In this document: positions 51,743 through 60,710 of the stretch, in pieces
How the letters are laid out: each line of letters opens with the position of its first letter
Position numbering within the stretch: the first letter of the stretch is position 1
Source of the DNA: Anthracocystis setariae
Taxonomy: Eukaryota; Basidiomycota; Ustilaginomycetes; Ustilaginales; Ustilaginaceae
NCBI GenBank assembly: GCA_928724745.1
Contig: CAKMXJ010000042.1
Location: forward strand, 372,001 to 436,000
Reading direction: 5' to 3'
Length of the DNA: 64,000 nt
The notes under the pieces: generated by a model
Told to the model about the DNA's origin: nothing
Database searches by the model: none
The model's input: only the letters and a program-made list of their open reading frames with translations
Position numbers and translations under genes: made by a program

Positions 51743-53131
51743 TTAAGCAACAACACGGGCAGCGGGAGGCTTTTCGTTCTGCATTCTAGCTTGTGCAGCT
51801 GCAAGGTGTTTCCTCCATCCAGAAATGGGTTTAGTTCTACCCCAACCTCTTCTGAGAGCGATTCTTTTCGAGTTCATGTCCTTTGCGCGTTGGGATTTGA
51901 AGCCGTTTCTTCCGACCTTGGCTTCGAGTTTGATGCGACGTGCATGGGCACGGGTTCGTGGTGCATTGCGAGTGTAGTGCTCCCAAGCCATCGAGTAGAG
52001 CTCACCACCCGCGGGGTAGGGCGAGGGGAGGTCGGAACGGAAGGTCCAACGCATCTTACCGTCCGCAGGAGAGTAGGCCTTGTAGGGTACGATGGTAGGA
52101 TGACGTACGTAGATCGCAGAGCACACGGTGAATGAAACTTCCAGGTACGGAGGGATGAACAGGAACGGCGCAGCATAGTCCGGCAGAGTGAAGGGTAGAA
52201 CGCCAGGGGGCAGGATTACCTCCTTCTCCTTGCCCTTGGTGGAGGGTTTCACCTCGCTGGTCTCCGACGCAGGTGTTGCGGACGAGTCCGAAGCCGAAGT
52301 CTCAGTGGCAGACTGAGCCGAGGCCTCACCTTCTTTAGCCTCGGACTCTCCTTTCTTGACATCAGCGACAGCCTCTTCGACAGCAGCTTCAGTAGCCTCG
52401 GCTTCTCCAGATACTGTATCGTTGATCTTTTGCGCCTTTGCCCTTTTGGCAAGCTCTTGGCTGAGCATGGGTACTGCTGAAGGGATGACGCTGATCAGGT
52501 CACCAGGTCGGAGGAGGTGATTGGGGTTGGAGCACTTGACACCGTTGAGCGTGACTTTGCCTTGAATAACCATGGCTCGGGATTCGTACGCCGAACGAGC
52601 GAAGCACGAGCGGAAGACGACCACATCGAGTCGACGTTCAACATCACGCATGAACAGCGATGCAGTGGGCATCCGGTCCATCTCCTCGACTATCTTCTGT
52701 TGCGTAACAGTGGCATAGGATGTGCCGGAAGCGGAGGTAGATGGAGCCTCAGCAGCAGCACCCGTAGGTGTGCGGCGAGCCTTGAGGGCTTTGTCGAACG
52801 GACCGCCTAGCCTTGGGCCGGGGGTGGAGGAGCCAGACGAGACACCAGAGGCGGAAGAGGCAGAGACCTGGGGCGGGTCAAAGCTGGGAAGGTGTGTAGG
52901 CAAGAACCATCGCTTGAAACGCTTTTCTGGGATCCAGTCACCGTGATATGCGCGGAGGAAGCGTTTGGATCTCCACCTCTGTTGGTACATGGTGAGCGCA
53001 GTCTTGGTGAACGAGGTTTGCGAAGCGTAGGAGGGGACGGTGGAGCGGGTGATCAAGTTGTAAAGGTTGCGCGGAGACCACGACATGCGTGGCATGACGG
53101 CCTCATGGCTGAAAATCTTGGCCTTGCGCAT
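51743..53131 (-). CDS. Mitochondrial small-subunit ribosomal protein uS4m (Nam9-like)
   Basis: A 462-residue intronless protein. The N-terminus (SWSPRNLYNLITR) and the block YQQRWRSKRFLRAYHGDWIPEKRFKRWFLP are typical of fungal Nam9/MRPS4. The S4 RNA-binding domain is at about 155-225 (RMPTASLFMRDVERRLDVVVFRSCFARSAYESRAMVIQGKVTLNGVKCSNPNH as consecutive motifs, then LRPGDLISV). A Glu/Ala/Ser-rich insert (about 235-310) separates it from the C-terminal FLFIPPYLEVSFTVCSAIYVRHP region and a basic tail. Nam9 is an early-binding protein of the mitochondrial small subunit. With uS17m at 8.3 kb, it is the second mitoribosomal gene in the window, but the two are not linked as a unit. Confidence 0.9.
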   Translation of the reverse strand: MRKAKIFSHEAVMPRMSWSPRNLYNLITRSTVPSYASQTSFTKTALTMYQQRWRSKRFLRAYHGDWIPEKRFKRWFLPTHLPSFDPPQVSASSASGVSSGSSTPGPRLGGPFDKALKARRTPTGAAAEAPSTSASGTSYATVTQQKIVEEMDRMPTASLFMRDVERRLDVVVFRSCFARSAYESRAMVIQGKVTLNGVKCSNPNHLLRPGDLISVIPSAVPMLSQELAKRAKAQKINDTVSGEAEATEAAVEEAVADVKKGESEAKEGEASAQSATETSASDSSATPASETSEVKPSTKGKEKEVILPPGVLPFTLPDYAAPFLFIPPYLEVSFTVCSAIYVRHPTIVPYKAYSPADGKMRWTFRSDLPSPYPAGGELYSMAWEHYTRNAPRTRAHARRIKLEAKVGRNGFKSQRAKDMNSKRIALRRGWGRTKPISGWRKHLAAAQARMQNEKPPAARVVA

Positions 53132-54548
53132 GTTGGCAAGGTGTGCTAAGAGACTTGAAAAGACGTGTTGGGAGTGTCGACTTTGGAATGGCCCGAAGTG
53201 CTCGCAGAAGTGCTCGCAGAAGAGCCAGCGAACGCAGTTGAAGAAGGTGGCAACAGCTGTCGAGAGGCGCTGTGGATATTTTGCTAGGCTCGAGTGTGCT
53301 GCTGAGGAGGATCCCGTGGACGAGGGTGAATGGTGATGATGCGGACGATGCCAATGTCGGTGAGGAGGGCTTGTATGAGCTGATCAGGTCGGCAGAGTGT
53401 CTGCTTTCAGCGGGCGGCCGCAACCATCCAACTTTTTCGGAAAGGCTGGAAGAAATCAGAGCATCAACCCAAAGTCACGTGGAAAGCACCGATCGGAGCC
53501 ATCGGTTCGAGAGAGGAGATCGGATCGATCTGGTTGTCGCCCGATAGTGGTCCATTTTTGTGCGCAAAAATCGGATGTGTCGGTTCAAGGCTTGGTGGTT
53601 CGAGCACGCCATCGCTCTCAGCCAAAGATGCAGACTCCTGCAATCGACGGTTGCTCCCTTTCCCTTGTTTCTTTCGATTGCGCCGCAATAGCACATCCGA
53701 TCTGTCCCATGACTGATCAACAGTCGACTGTCGACAGCTCTCTGAATCAGAATGAAAATGCCCTTTTTGATTTTGCCTTCGCCGAAGATGCGAAGCATTA
53801 CGGATGAGCAACCGCAACGGACGAAATCCAAAGTCAGGCTCGGGTGGCGATCAGCTACGTTTTGGTGCCGAGTGTCAACGTCAGTGGAGGGAAATGAGCA
53901 CGTTCTAGTCGATATGCATGCTAGACTCAATGTACTCTACTGCATAGAAAGACAGCTGTGCGGTACAGTACTGGGCTGGAGACAGGGTCTGCTGCCAGCC
54001 ACGGTTTGCTGTGAGCCGTGAAAAAGAAAATGGCAGCAGGATCGGCCCACTTTGGGGAGAAGAACGGCCAACAGAGGCACGCACGCGCGTTTTGTGTGCG
54101 TGAGGGGCGGATGGCGTATTGAACTGCCGCCATTCAGCGCTGAGAGTGTTTGTTGAGTCGAGTCTCTCAGAGTAGTACAGTAGTACTGTAGTGTGTCAAG
54201 CAAACCATTTGGAGTGATTTTCGAGTTCTTCTTGAATTTCAGTTTTTTTGGTCGACTAGAAAGACCCTGCAAACACAGCTCTGATGCCCGGAATGTCACA
54301 TCCACAGATGTCCGTGCTTTCTTTTTTTTTTTTTTTTTTTTTCTTCTTCTTTTTCTTCTTCCTGTCGGTAGTGCCGACAAACCAACTCGTTCGTGCTCAT
54401 TGCGAATCTGACGTAGAGTCTATCACTACTAAACGTCCTCTCCTCCCCTCGGCTTGATCTGCACGAAGCTCCCTTCTCTCCCTTACCATCATTTGCCTTC
54501 TCCTTCATTCATTCTCCTCCATCTCTCCCCCTCCCCACATAGAAAAAA
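53132..54548. other. Divergent promoter region of uS4m and SAM synthetase
   Basis: 1.4 kb without a supported gene. It contains TACAGTA at 53964 and 54176, TACTGTA at 54184, and a strong T-rich/CT-rich tract at about 54320-54362 followed by CT-rich DNA up to the SAM synthetase ATG, a common layout for highly expressed fungal genes. Confidence 0.45.
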
Positions 54549-56209
54549 ATGGCTGGCATTCGCACTCTCCCTGAGGGCCACTTCCTCTTCACCTCGTAAG
54601 TGTTGATCACTTTGCTTTGGCCGCTGTTGCTTTACATCATTGCAGAGTGCCCCTGTCACACAAAGCAGTCACACATGGCAGCGCTGTGGTGCGCCTCCTG
54701 CTCTGCTGCTCAATCCATGTTCATGAATCTGAACGCTTTCTCTTTTTCACGGTTTCCACCATTCCTTTTTTGTCTGCTTTTCCAACAACAGCGAGTCCGT
54801 CGGTGAGGGACACCCCGACAAGATCTGTGACCAGGTCTCCGATGCCATCCTCGTAAGTACCTCGCTCTTACTACCAATCGCCGCGAGAGTAATTTGCTTT
54901 GCTTCTCTCACTCCTGCGGATTTGTGCTCTTTCCCACGCAGAATCGGCTAAGCCGAGGCAGCTCCTAGCAGCCCGAAAAGAGCGGCAGCTTCTAGCTGAT
55001 TCTTTCGGCTAGGAGGAGAGCGTCTCTTACAGGAGCCGATAGCGCGCTTAATCTGCAAAGGCAAAAGCATCTTGCATCGCAAGTCAACAGCAACTGACCG
55101 AATGCGCTATTTCTTTTTTCTAATCTTCTTGCGCCTATTCCTCCTAACAGGACGCTTGTCTCGAGCAGGACCCTTACTCCAAGGTCGCCTGTGAGACTGC
55201 CTCCAAGACCGGTATGATCATGGTTTTCGGTGAGATCTCCACCAAGGCCAACATCGACTACCAGAAGGTTATTCGTGAGACCATCAAGAAGATCGGTTAC
55301 GACTCGTCTGAAAAGGGTTTCGACTACAAGACCTGCAACGTTCTCGTTGCCATTGAGCAGCAGTCGCCCGATATCGCTCAGGGTCTTGACCACGGTTCGC
55401 TCGAGGAGCACGGTGCCGGTGACCAGGGTATCATGTTCGGTTACGCTACCGACGAGACCCCCGAAATGATGCCCATGACGCTCATGCTCTCGCACAAGCT
55501 CAACCTTGCCATGTCCGCCGCTCGCCGTGACGGCACCCTCGGCTGGCTCCGACCCGACTCCAAGACCCAGGTCACCGTCGAGTACAAGAAGGACGGCGGT
55601 GCCACCATCCCTCTGCGTGTCGACACGGTTGTTATCTCGACCCAGCACGCCGAGGAGATCTCGACCGAGGACCTCCGTTCCGAAATCATGGAGAAGATCG
55701 TCAAGAAGGTCATCCCCGCCAACCTGCTCGACAACGACACCATCTACCACATCCAGCCCTCGGGCCGTTTCGTTATCGGTGGTCCTCAGGGTGACGCCGG
55801 TCTGACTGGACGTAAGATCATCGTCGACACCTACGGTGGTTGGGGTGCTCACGGTGGTGGAGCTTTCTCCGGAAAGGACTTCTCCAAGGTGGACCGATCG
55901 GCTGCTTACACTGCGCGATGGGTTGCCAAGTCGCTCGTTGCAGCTGGTCTTGCGCGCCGTGTGCTGGTGCAGTTCTCGTACGCCATTGGTGTCGCCGATC
56001 CTCTGTCGGTGTTTGTCGACTCTTACGGTACCGGTAAGAAGTCGGACGAGGAGCTTGTCAAGATCATCCGTGCCAACTTCAACCTGCGTCCCGGTGTGAT
56101 TGTCAAGGATCTGCAGCTGCAGAAGCCTCAGTACCTTGCTACTGCTGCTGGTGGTCACTTTGGTCGATCCGAGTTCTCGTGGGAGCAGCCCAAGCAGCTC
56201 AAGTTCTAA
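54549..56209 (+). CDS. S-adenosylmethionine synthetase
   Basis: Exons 54549-54595, 54792-54852 and 55151-56209 join in frame (phases 2 and 0) to give 388 residues. The enzyme makes S-adenosylmethionine from methionine and ATP. Diagnostic motifs are intact: [18 protein letters not shown] near residue 16 (ATP/metal binding), [18 protein letters not shown] near 113 (first signature), [18 protein letters not shown] near 262 (phosphate-binding glycine loop), and the conserved [17 protein letters not shown]. Length is normal for the family (about 380-395). The introns are 196 and 298 nt; the second carries a strongly structured element at 54943-55040. CT-rich promoter DNA and biased codon use fit high expression. 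A 420-codon antisense ORF over exon 3 is a composition artefact. Confidence 0.95.
54943..55040 (+). promoter_or_regulatory. Structured, possibly switching RNA element in SAM synthetase intron 2
   Basis: An outer stem pairs ATCGGCT (54943-54949) with AGCCGAT (55034-55040). Inside it, CTCCTAGC (54962-54969) pairs with GCTAGGAG (55008-55015). The latter helix continues by CCGAAAAGA (54973-54981) against TCTTTCGG (55001-55008) and is capped by CAGCT/AGCTG (54986-54990/54994-54998). A further hairpin AGGAGA/TCTCTT lies at 55014-55029. The 5' strand of the outer stem can instead fold locally with AGCCGA (54951-54956), so two exclusive states are possible. The element ends 110 nt before the acceptor. 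Function is not known. Confidence 0.5.
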
Positions 56210-56812
56210 GCTCCTACTGGCGCTCTCGTAGTTCTTGCTCCCCCTCCAAGACAAAGCAAAACAAAATCATCTTTTGGTCGATTCAACATCGTTTACCCAC
56301 CGAGCACTCGTACTCTTTTTTTTGCACTCGGTCTCATTTCGTGTTACCATCTTTCTTTCCTTCGTTCTGTAGTCTTACACTTCTTCTTCCTCTTCGTTAG
56401 TCTTTTCGTTGCATAGACGGGGTTTCTCTTTTTTTCCTTTTCCTTTTTTTTTCGCTCATTTGTATCAACCTCTGCACACTTTTTCACACGTAGTTATGAC
56501 GACGCCCTCAACTCACTCACTCTCACACACACACACATCGCAGCTAATATACCACGTCAACCGTGACCGCCGAAAGCGCCGTTTGCAAAGAAATGTGGGA
56601 ATTGGAATTGATTATTGCATGTGCGAGCTAGCGAGCGGGACTGAGGGGTTGAATTTTCAGAAGAAGTAATAATACATGCGAGAGGTTTTACAGAGACCAA
56701 GATGGAGGATGAACGAACATAACCGAGTACAAACCGAACAACACGAACAGAGAGAGGGGGGGGGCAGCAGCGAGGAAACACGAAACGAACCAAGAGAAAG
56801 GCGTGGAAAGAG
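56210..56812. other. Convergent 3' region
   Basis: 603 bp between SAM synthetase and the next minus-strand gene. T-rich stretches and a (CA)n run near 56524-56536 are present; no gene. Confidence 0.4.
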
Positions 56813-57547
56813 CTACCATTCTTCCATCTGCATCATGATCTCGTTGATACCAGCTGGTGCGTGAGCACGAGCCGCTTCATGATCGCCTTCGACATGTTCC
56901 CACAGCGGCTTTGCCGAGACGGCATGCTGTTGTTGGACAAAGTAGCGGTTGACGCCATTACCATCGTCCGAGGGCGTAGGAGTGGGTGGGAACTCGACTC
57001 CCAAAGGATATCGCATCTGAACGGGCGGCGACGAGGGTACGCCATTATTGTTGTTCTGGTCGGTCGAAGTCGAGGCTTCTACCACCATCTGAATATCGGC
57101 ATTGCCGTCGAGCAGGTGGAGCTCATCCGACTTAATGAAAGTGTACCCATACGAAGTGACGACTTTGAGCCAGTGCGGGTTGTTGTTGGACAACGTGACC
57201 GACGAAGCAAACCCCTCGATGCCCTTGCCCTTGGTGAGAGGAGAGGAGTGGGTGAAGATGTCCCGCTGCAGGTTGGACTGCGGCAGGGTGAGGTCGTCAA
57301 GCGTTACGTCCGACGAGCTAGCAACCGGGAGGTGTGGAAATGAGGATTGCTGCGGTTGCTGTTGGGATAGCTGGAACGAGCTGTTGGATCTCGCGCCTCG
57401 TAGAGGGATGGTTGGGCGAGCTCGCTTGCCGGCGAGGGGCGAAGTCTCGACGTTCTCTTCGATCTCGATTCTTCTTTTAGGTGTGGTCGACGAGGCACCA
57501 GCCATAGTGTTGAGGTAAGAAGTCTTGACAGCTGGAGAAAGCAGCAT
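56813..57547 (-). CDS. Conserved-looking nuclear-type protein of unknown function
   Basis: A 244-residue intronless protein; the alternative ATG at 57505 (context ACACTATGGCT) would give 230 residues and has the better initiation context. Basic clusters near the N-terminus (TPKRRIEIEE and GKRARPTIP) look like nuclear localisation signals. A Gln-rich patch follows (QLSQQQPQQSS). The middle part, about residues 115-150, is the most globular-looking: SVTLSNNNPHWLKVVTSYGYTFIKSDELHLL. A poly-Asn run (QNNNNG) and a Pro-rich segment precede a conserved-looking C-terminal helix (GINEIMMQMEEW). I do not recognise the family. The retrotransposon starts less than 1 kb upstream of this gene's start codon. 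Confidence 0.6.
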   Translation of the reverse strand: MLLSPAVKTSYLNTMAGASSTTPKRRIEIEENVETSPLAGKRARPTIPLRGARSNSSFQLSQQQPQQSSFPHLPVASSSDVTLDDLTLPQSNLQRDIFTHSSPLTKGKGIEGFASSVTLSNNNPHWLKVVTSYGYTFIKSDELHLLDGNADIQMVVEASTSTDQNNNNGVPSSPPVQMRYPLGVEFPPTPTPSDDGNGVNRYFVQQQHAVSAKPLWEHVEGDHEAARAHAPAGINEIMMQMEEW

Positions 57548-58343
57548 GATGACGATTGTAGAGGATCAAGTGATTGGGCGGGTCCGTGTGCGTGTGCGTA
57601 CCAACGAGTGGAGGTGCTGGAGTCAGCGAGAGGCTGAAGATGAGGCAGGGGAATGTGTATCGTGTGTAGAACAAGCGACCGGCACTTGTTAATTGTATTA
57701 GCAATGTAGTGGTGTAAGCAGGTAGAACGGGAACGGGCAGTGGGAATGGACGAGTGAAGCCAGAGTGGATAGAGTTGATGGTGAGAAGAAAGAAGCAGCA
57801 AACCGAGATTTGTGCCGCAGAGGATCTACGCTTGCAGCCCCAGTTGCCATAATCGGAACACGGGAATGTCAGTCCGAACGAAGCCCAAGGGCAGCAGTCA
57901 GTCAGAGATACTGCGTAGGGAGAATTTTTTTTTTGCCAAGGCGGCACGAGGTTTGAATTTATGAATTCATTTATATTATTATTTATTTGGTTTTTTGCTC
58001 GTTGCTCCACTCGGTCGCTCCGCTCGACTCCATTCCTGGCGCGGTTTGTGGGTTCGTTGCAGCTGGATCGTAAATGAACCTGCAGCCATACCGCCGCTGA
58101 ATTTCGTTGGATTCGCTGTTAGAGAGCACAGTTCGTCTGATCACTATTTCGTGGTGAGCGGACGTCGGAGTTTGATTGTGAACACGCAAGGTCGCGTGTT
58201 CGTAATCACTAAGTAGTTGTTAATCTTCTTCGGCGGCGAAGCTTGCACGAGTGGGTTGAGAATAACAACGCTCGTCCTGGTGGGCGCTGTAGGCTAGGAA
58301 GCTTGGTAGGTTACCACGTGAGGGACAAACACGCAAGCCTGCG
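57548..58343. other. Promoter of the unknown gene and retroelement flank
   Basis: The first 400 bp are the likely promoter of the 56.8 kb gene. From about 57950 there is an AT-rich stretch (TTATATTATTATTTATTT) and then sequence of uncertain origin. A copy of the palindrome family lies at 58181-58200. Whether this flank is host DNA or part of a longer LTR is unresolved. Confidence 0.35.
58181..58200. repeat. Palindrome copy 1
   Basis: AACACGCAAGGTCGCGTGTT. Seven-base arms AACACGC/GCGTGTT are exact; the centre differs. It lies outside both candidate LTR ends. Confidence 0.8.
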
Positions 58344-58347
58344 TGTT
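58328..58347. repeat. Palindrome copy 2
   Basis: AACACGCAAGCCTGCGTGTT. Eight-base arms exact. Its last four bases overlap the LTR end candidate at 58344. Confidence 0.85.
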
Positions 58348-58432
58348 GGTATGCTTGGTTGTATGTTAGGAACACGCTTTGTTGGTTGATGATTCGATGA
58401 ATTTCCGATTACCACACAGTGAAATGCAACCT

Positions 58433-58441
58433 CTATATATA
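58433..58441 (-). promoter_or_regulatory. LTR TATA box
   Basis: On the minus strand GTATATATAGAGG lies within the LTR, 55-90 nt before the candidate LTR ends, in position to direct element transcription. Confidence 0.5.
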
Positions 58442-58536
58442 CATATGGCGTGAGCAAGCGTATACGGCTAAGTGACGACCATCGTCGCTATAGCGTTACT
58501 CCAGAAGGTCCCATGACCGACGAGCGTTCCTTGCTA

Positions 58537-58556
58537 AACACGCAACCTTGAGTGTC
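58537..58556. repeat. Palindrome copy 3 (LTR)
   Basis: AACACGCAACCTTGAGTGTC. The right arm has GAGTG in place of GCGTG. Confidence 0.75.
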
Positions 58557-58747
58557 TTTCCTCCTCGTTGAGGACGTCACTGTATATCTCGTTTGTTGCT
58601 CTTCTCTTGATTGGTTCGGATCAACGTGGTCCGCAAATGGGGCTCACCCTCGATTATGAGGGTTACCCATTGTTGTCTCGGAAGACGACTTCCATCGTAC
58701 CCTGTTCTATAGCGATTGGTGAGAGATCAAGGGAAGGGTTGCTGTTA

Positions 58748-58767
58748 AACACGCAAGCTGGCGTGAG
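58748..58767. repeat. Palindrome copy 4 (LTR)
   Basis: AACACGCAAGCTGGCGTGAG. Two changes at the right arm's outer end and one near the centre. Confidence 0.75.
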
Positions 58768-58907
58768 TGGTCACCAGCTCGCCTGAGCGTCTGGTAGCAG
58801 CGCGTTTCCAGGGTCCATCCCTTGATATTCGGTAAATTAATAAAGTTTGTTCCTTCTTGATGCGCGCGCGCGTGCCTCGTGGTTCTTTGTCTTGAGTCGT
58901 TGAATAA

Positions 58908-58929
58908 AAACACGCAAGCTTGCGTGTTT
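58908..58929. repeat. Palindrome copy 5 (LTR), perfect 22 bp
   Basis: AACACGCAAGCTTGCGTGTT plus a matching A/T pair outside. This perfect copy is the best representative of the AAGCTT-centred subtype. Confidence 0.9.
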
Positions 58930-58989
58930 GGTGCGTTCGAGCGAGATACTCTGAGTGCGAGATGACTTTCGGAACCCCGAGTTCCAACA

Positions 58990-59001
58990 GTCCCCCTCAT
59001 C
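58990..59001 (-). other. Polypurine tract of the copia element
   Basis: Minus-strand GATGAGGGGGAC immediately precedes the LTR start TGTTGG. It would prime plus-strand DNA synthesis. It lies 53 nt after the extra ORF's stop codon, so that ORF belongs to the element. Confidence 0.75.
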
Positions 59002-59053
59002 GAGTACTCACTCACACAGCACAAACAAAGCACATCGGGAAAGAATTACATTT

Positions 59054-60307
59054 TTACAGGCGTGGACCAGACGACGTACCCGAGTTCTTCTTGGAGGAGC
59101 GCTTCTTTCGACCTGACTTCTCGCGCTTCTCCAAGGTCTTACGAACAGTGCCGGCGATGCGGATGATGTTCGTCGGGTTGTAACACTTCGGCATCGGCTT
59201 GTTGAGAGCCTGTGCCGTGATCGCCTCCTTTGCCACGTCTTCGAGCTCTTCCAGTTGCTCGAGAGCCTCGTCGAATAAGATCATTTTCTTGGTCCGAATG
59301 CCTGTGTATCCGTTGCCGCGACAAAGCTTACCAGCCACGATGCAGTGATCGCATACGTGGGTGGTAGGGGTCCGTTTTCGTCCTTTGTGATTGGTGCCGA
59401 CGCCATACGTACAATGGACGCCGGCCTCGACGCAAGGGGTGCATCCTGGCGTCGCGGCGAGGAATCCGTCCTCCAACCGTTCGGAAAGGGCGGGGAAGTC
59501 GGCCACCACGGCCCTAGCTGTCCCCGCCGGCACCACAAAGCGATGTTGTTTGTCAAGTGACCTCTCCTCGTCGAGCGGCCCAGACCAGGCTTGGTGGGCG
59601 GGGAGAGGCCATTTGATACCGCCGCCCGGAGCCTGAGGGATCGAGGCTGGGCGGCGGGGGAACAGGTGTGAGTCGGCGGCCGGGTGGTCCGCCGAACTCG
59701 ATCGATAGGAACGACGACGCATAGGGACCGGCCCGTTGTCATCGTCGTCGTCGTCGTTATTGTCGAAGGGGATGACTGGAACGTCATCCTCCTCCAAACG
59801 GGACCCTCCCAGTTGGTCGGGTCCGTCGCTGATCCGAAGGAACAGAGGTCGAAGCCTAGCGACGTTGCTGTTGCTGGCCGTCGACGGCGCAGCAACTGCC
59901 TCGCTTGTTGGAGCAGAGGCTTGGGATGTGGTGCCCCCACTTGATTCGACCGGGGGCGGGAGTTCTTGAGTGGTCATGCCATTTGTGGCAGAGGGCCCGT
60001 CGCTTGAGGAAGGCTCACCTTCGTTGGTGGCCGAGACTGCGAGATTGGTCATGTCTTCGGCGACAGAGGACCTTGGAGTCGGTGGGCGTGCCACGCCATC
60101 GTCGACGGGCAGTGAGGAGGAGGAGGAGGGAGCCAAGCCAACGGCGGCGGATGGCTCATCGATATCCATGGCGTCCTCGCCAGAGGGATTGGGTTCGATG
60201 GTCGCTGGGGTTGACTCAGCGACCGAGGCGTTGTTGGCGTGGAGGCGTTTGCGAGCCTCCGTTGCCTTCTTGAGGGAGGCGCGTTGCTTCGCGCTAAGAC
60301 GTGCCAT
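59054..60307 (-). CDS. Extra ORF of the copia element: Cys-rich, basic protein
   Basis: A 417-residue protein from the ATG at 60307 (AACATGGCA); the frame continues upstream without ATG. It sits between pol and the 3' LTR, where most Ty1/copia elements have no gene. Residues 1-180 are Ser/Pro/Ala-rich after a basic N-terminus (RLSAKQRASLKKATEARKR). An Asp run (NNDDDDDDN) is near 185. A Cys-rich segment at about 285-335 has two related modules, CTPCVEAGVHCTYG and CDHCIVAGKLCRG, each C-x2-C-x5/6-C, separated by a basic linker (NHKGRKRTPTTH). This resembles half-sites of Zn2Cys6-type clusters. An acidic helix (EALEQLEELEDVAKEA) and a Lys/Arg-rich tail follow. DNA or RNA binding is likely; capsid-like, regulator or silencing-counter roles are all possible. 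Confidence 0.75.
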   Translation of the reverse strand: MARLSAKQRASLKKATEARKRLHANNASVAESTPATIEPNPSGEDAMDIDEPSAAVGLAPSSSSSLPVDDGVARPPTPRSSVAEDMTNLAVSATNEGEPSSSDGPSATNGMTTQELPPPVESSGGTTSQASAPTSEAVAAPSTASNSNVARLRPLFLRISDGPDQLGGSRLEEDDVPVIPFDNNDDDDDDNGPVPMRRRSYRSSSADHPAADSHLFPRRPASIPQAPGGGIKWPLPAHQAWSGPLDEERSLDKQHRFVVPAGTARAVVADFPALSERLEDGFLAATPGCTPCVEAGVHCTYGVGTNHKGRKRTPTTHVCDHCIVAGKLCRGNGYTGIRTKKMILFDEALEQLEELEDVAKEAITAQALNKPMPKCYNPTNIIRIAGTVRKTLEKREKSGRKKRSSKKNSGTSSGPRL

Positions 60308-60452
60308 GTTGATGTTTGGCGACGTTGCAGTTAGTGGTGGTGGTGGAGAGAGAGCGAGGTGTGAGAGTTTGGATGAGCTACATCGAGTACTATGCAGCTC
60401 TCGTCTACAATCACTTTGTGTGCGGCTGAGCGTCTGTAATTGGGTTGTCTTA

Positions 60453-60474
60453 CAACACTCAACGTTGAGTGTTG
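60453..60474. repeat. Palindrome copy 6, perfect with paired arm changes
   Basis: AACACTCAACGTTGAGTGTT, with one more C/G pair outside. Both arms differ from consensus at the same position (G to T and C to A), so the symmetry is intact. Confidence 0.9.
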
Positions 60475-60570
60475 CGGATTGCGCCTCCACGTCTTTGTGA
60501 ATCGGATGCGCCGATATGAGGTCCGTGGCGGTGGCGCAGAACTTGGGGATTGCGTGTGGTTGATTCCGGA

Positions 60571-60590
60571 AACACGCAACGTTGTGTTTT
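60571..60590. repeat. Palindrome copy 7
   Basis: AACACGCAACGTTGTGTTTT. The left arm is intact; the right arm is altered. Confidence 0.75.
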
Positions 60591-60710
60591 TGGTGCCGAG
60601 TTGTTGGCTTAGACTTTTTCGTATTTTTTGTTTATTGGTTTTTCTTGGGATTTTCGTGTTCTGTCGGTTCTGTTAAAGTCGAGTCGGGTCGGGCGCATAT
60701 ATACAAGATT

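Larger units (their letters stand above)
58380..58989 (-). repeat. 3' LTR of the copia element (one candidate end)
   Basis: The internal boundary is clear: on the minus strand, GATGAGGGGGAC is followed by TGTTGGAAC, the usual polypurine tract and LTR start. The outer end could be the CCAACA at 58380 (610 bp LTR) or the one at 58344 (646 bp); both match TGTTGG as terminal inverted repeat. A TATA-like TATATATAG lies at 58433-58441 near the outer end, which leaves a short R-U5. The LTR contains three palindrome copies. Confidence 0.6.

Noticed and set aside
54992..56254. 420-codon ORF antisense to SAM synthetase
   Set aside because: It mirrors a codon-biased, highly expressed gene; its protein is Leu/Val/Gly-rich without domains. 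The sense strand has unmistakable SAM synthetase motifs.
60317..60335. Partial palindrome just upstream of the extra ORF start
   Set aside because: GCGACGTTGCA matches the core of the pol copies, but the outer arms are missing. A similar partial match at 59859-59872 lies inside the extra ORF. Too weak to count.
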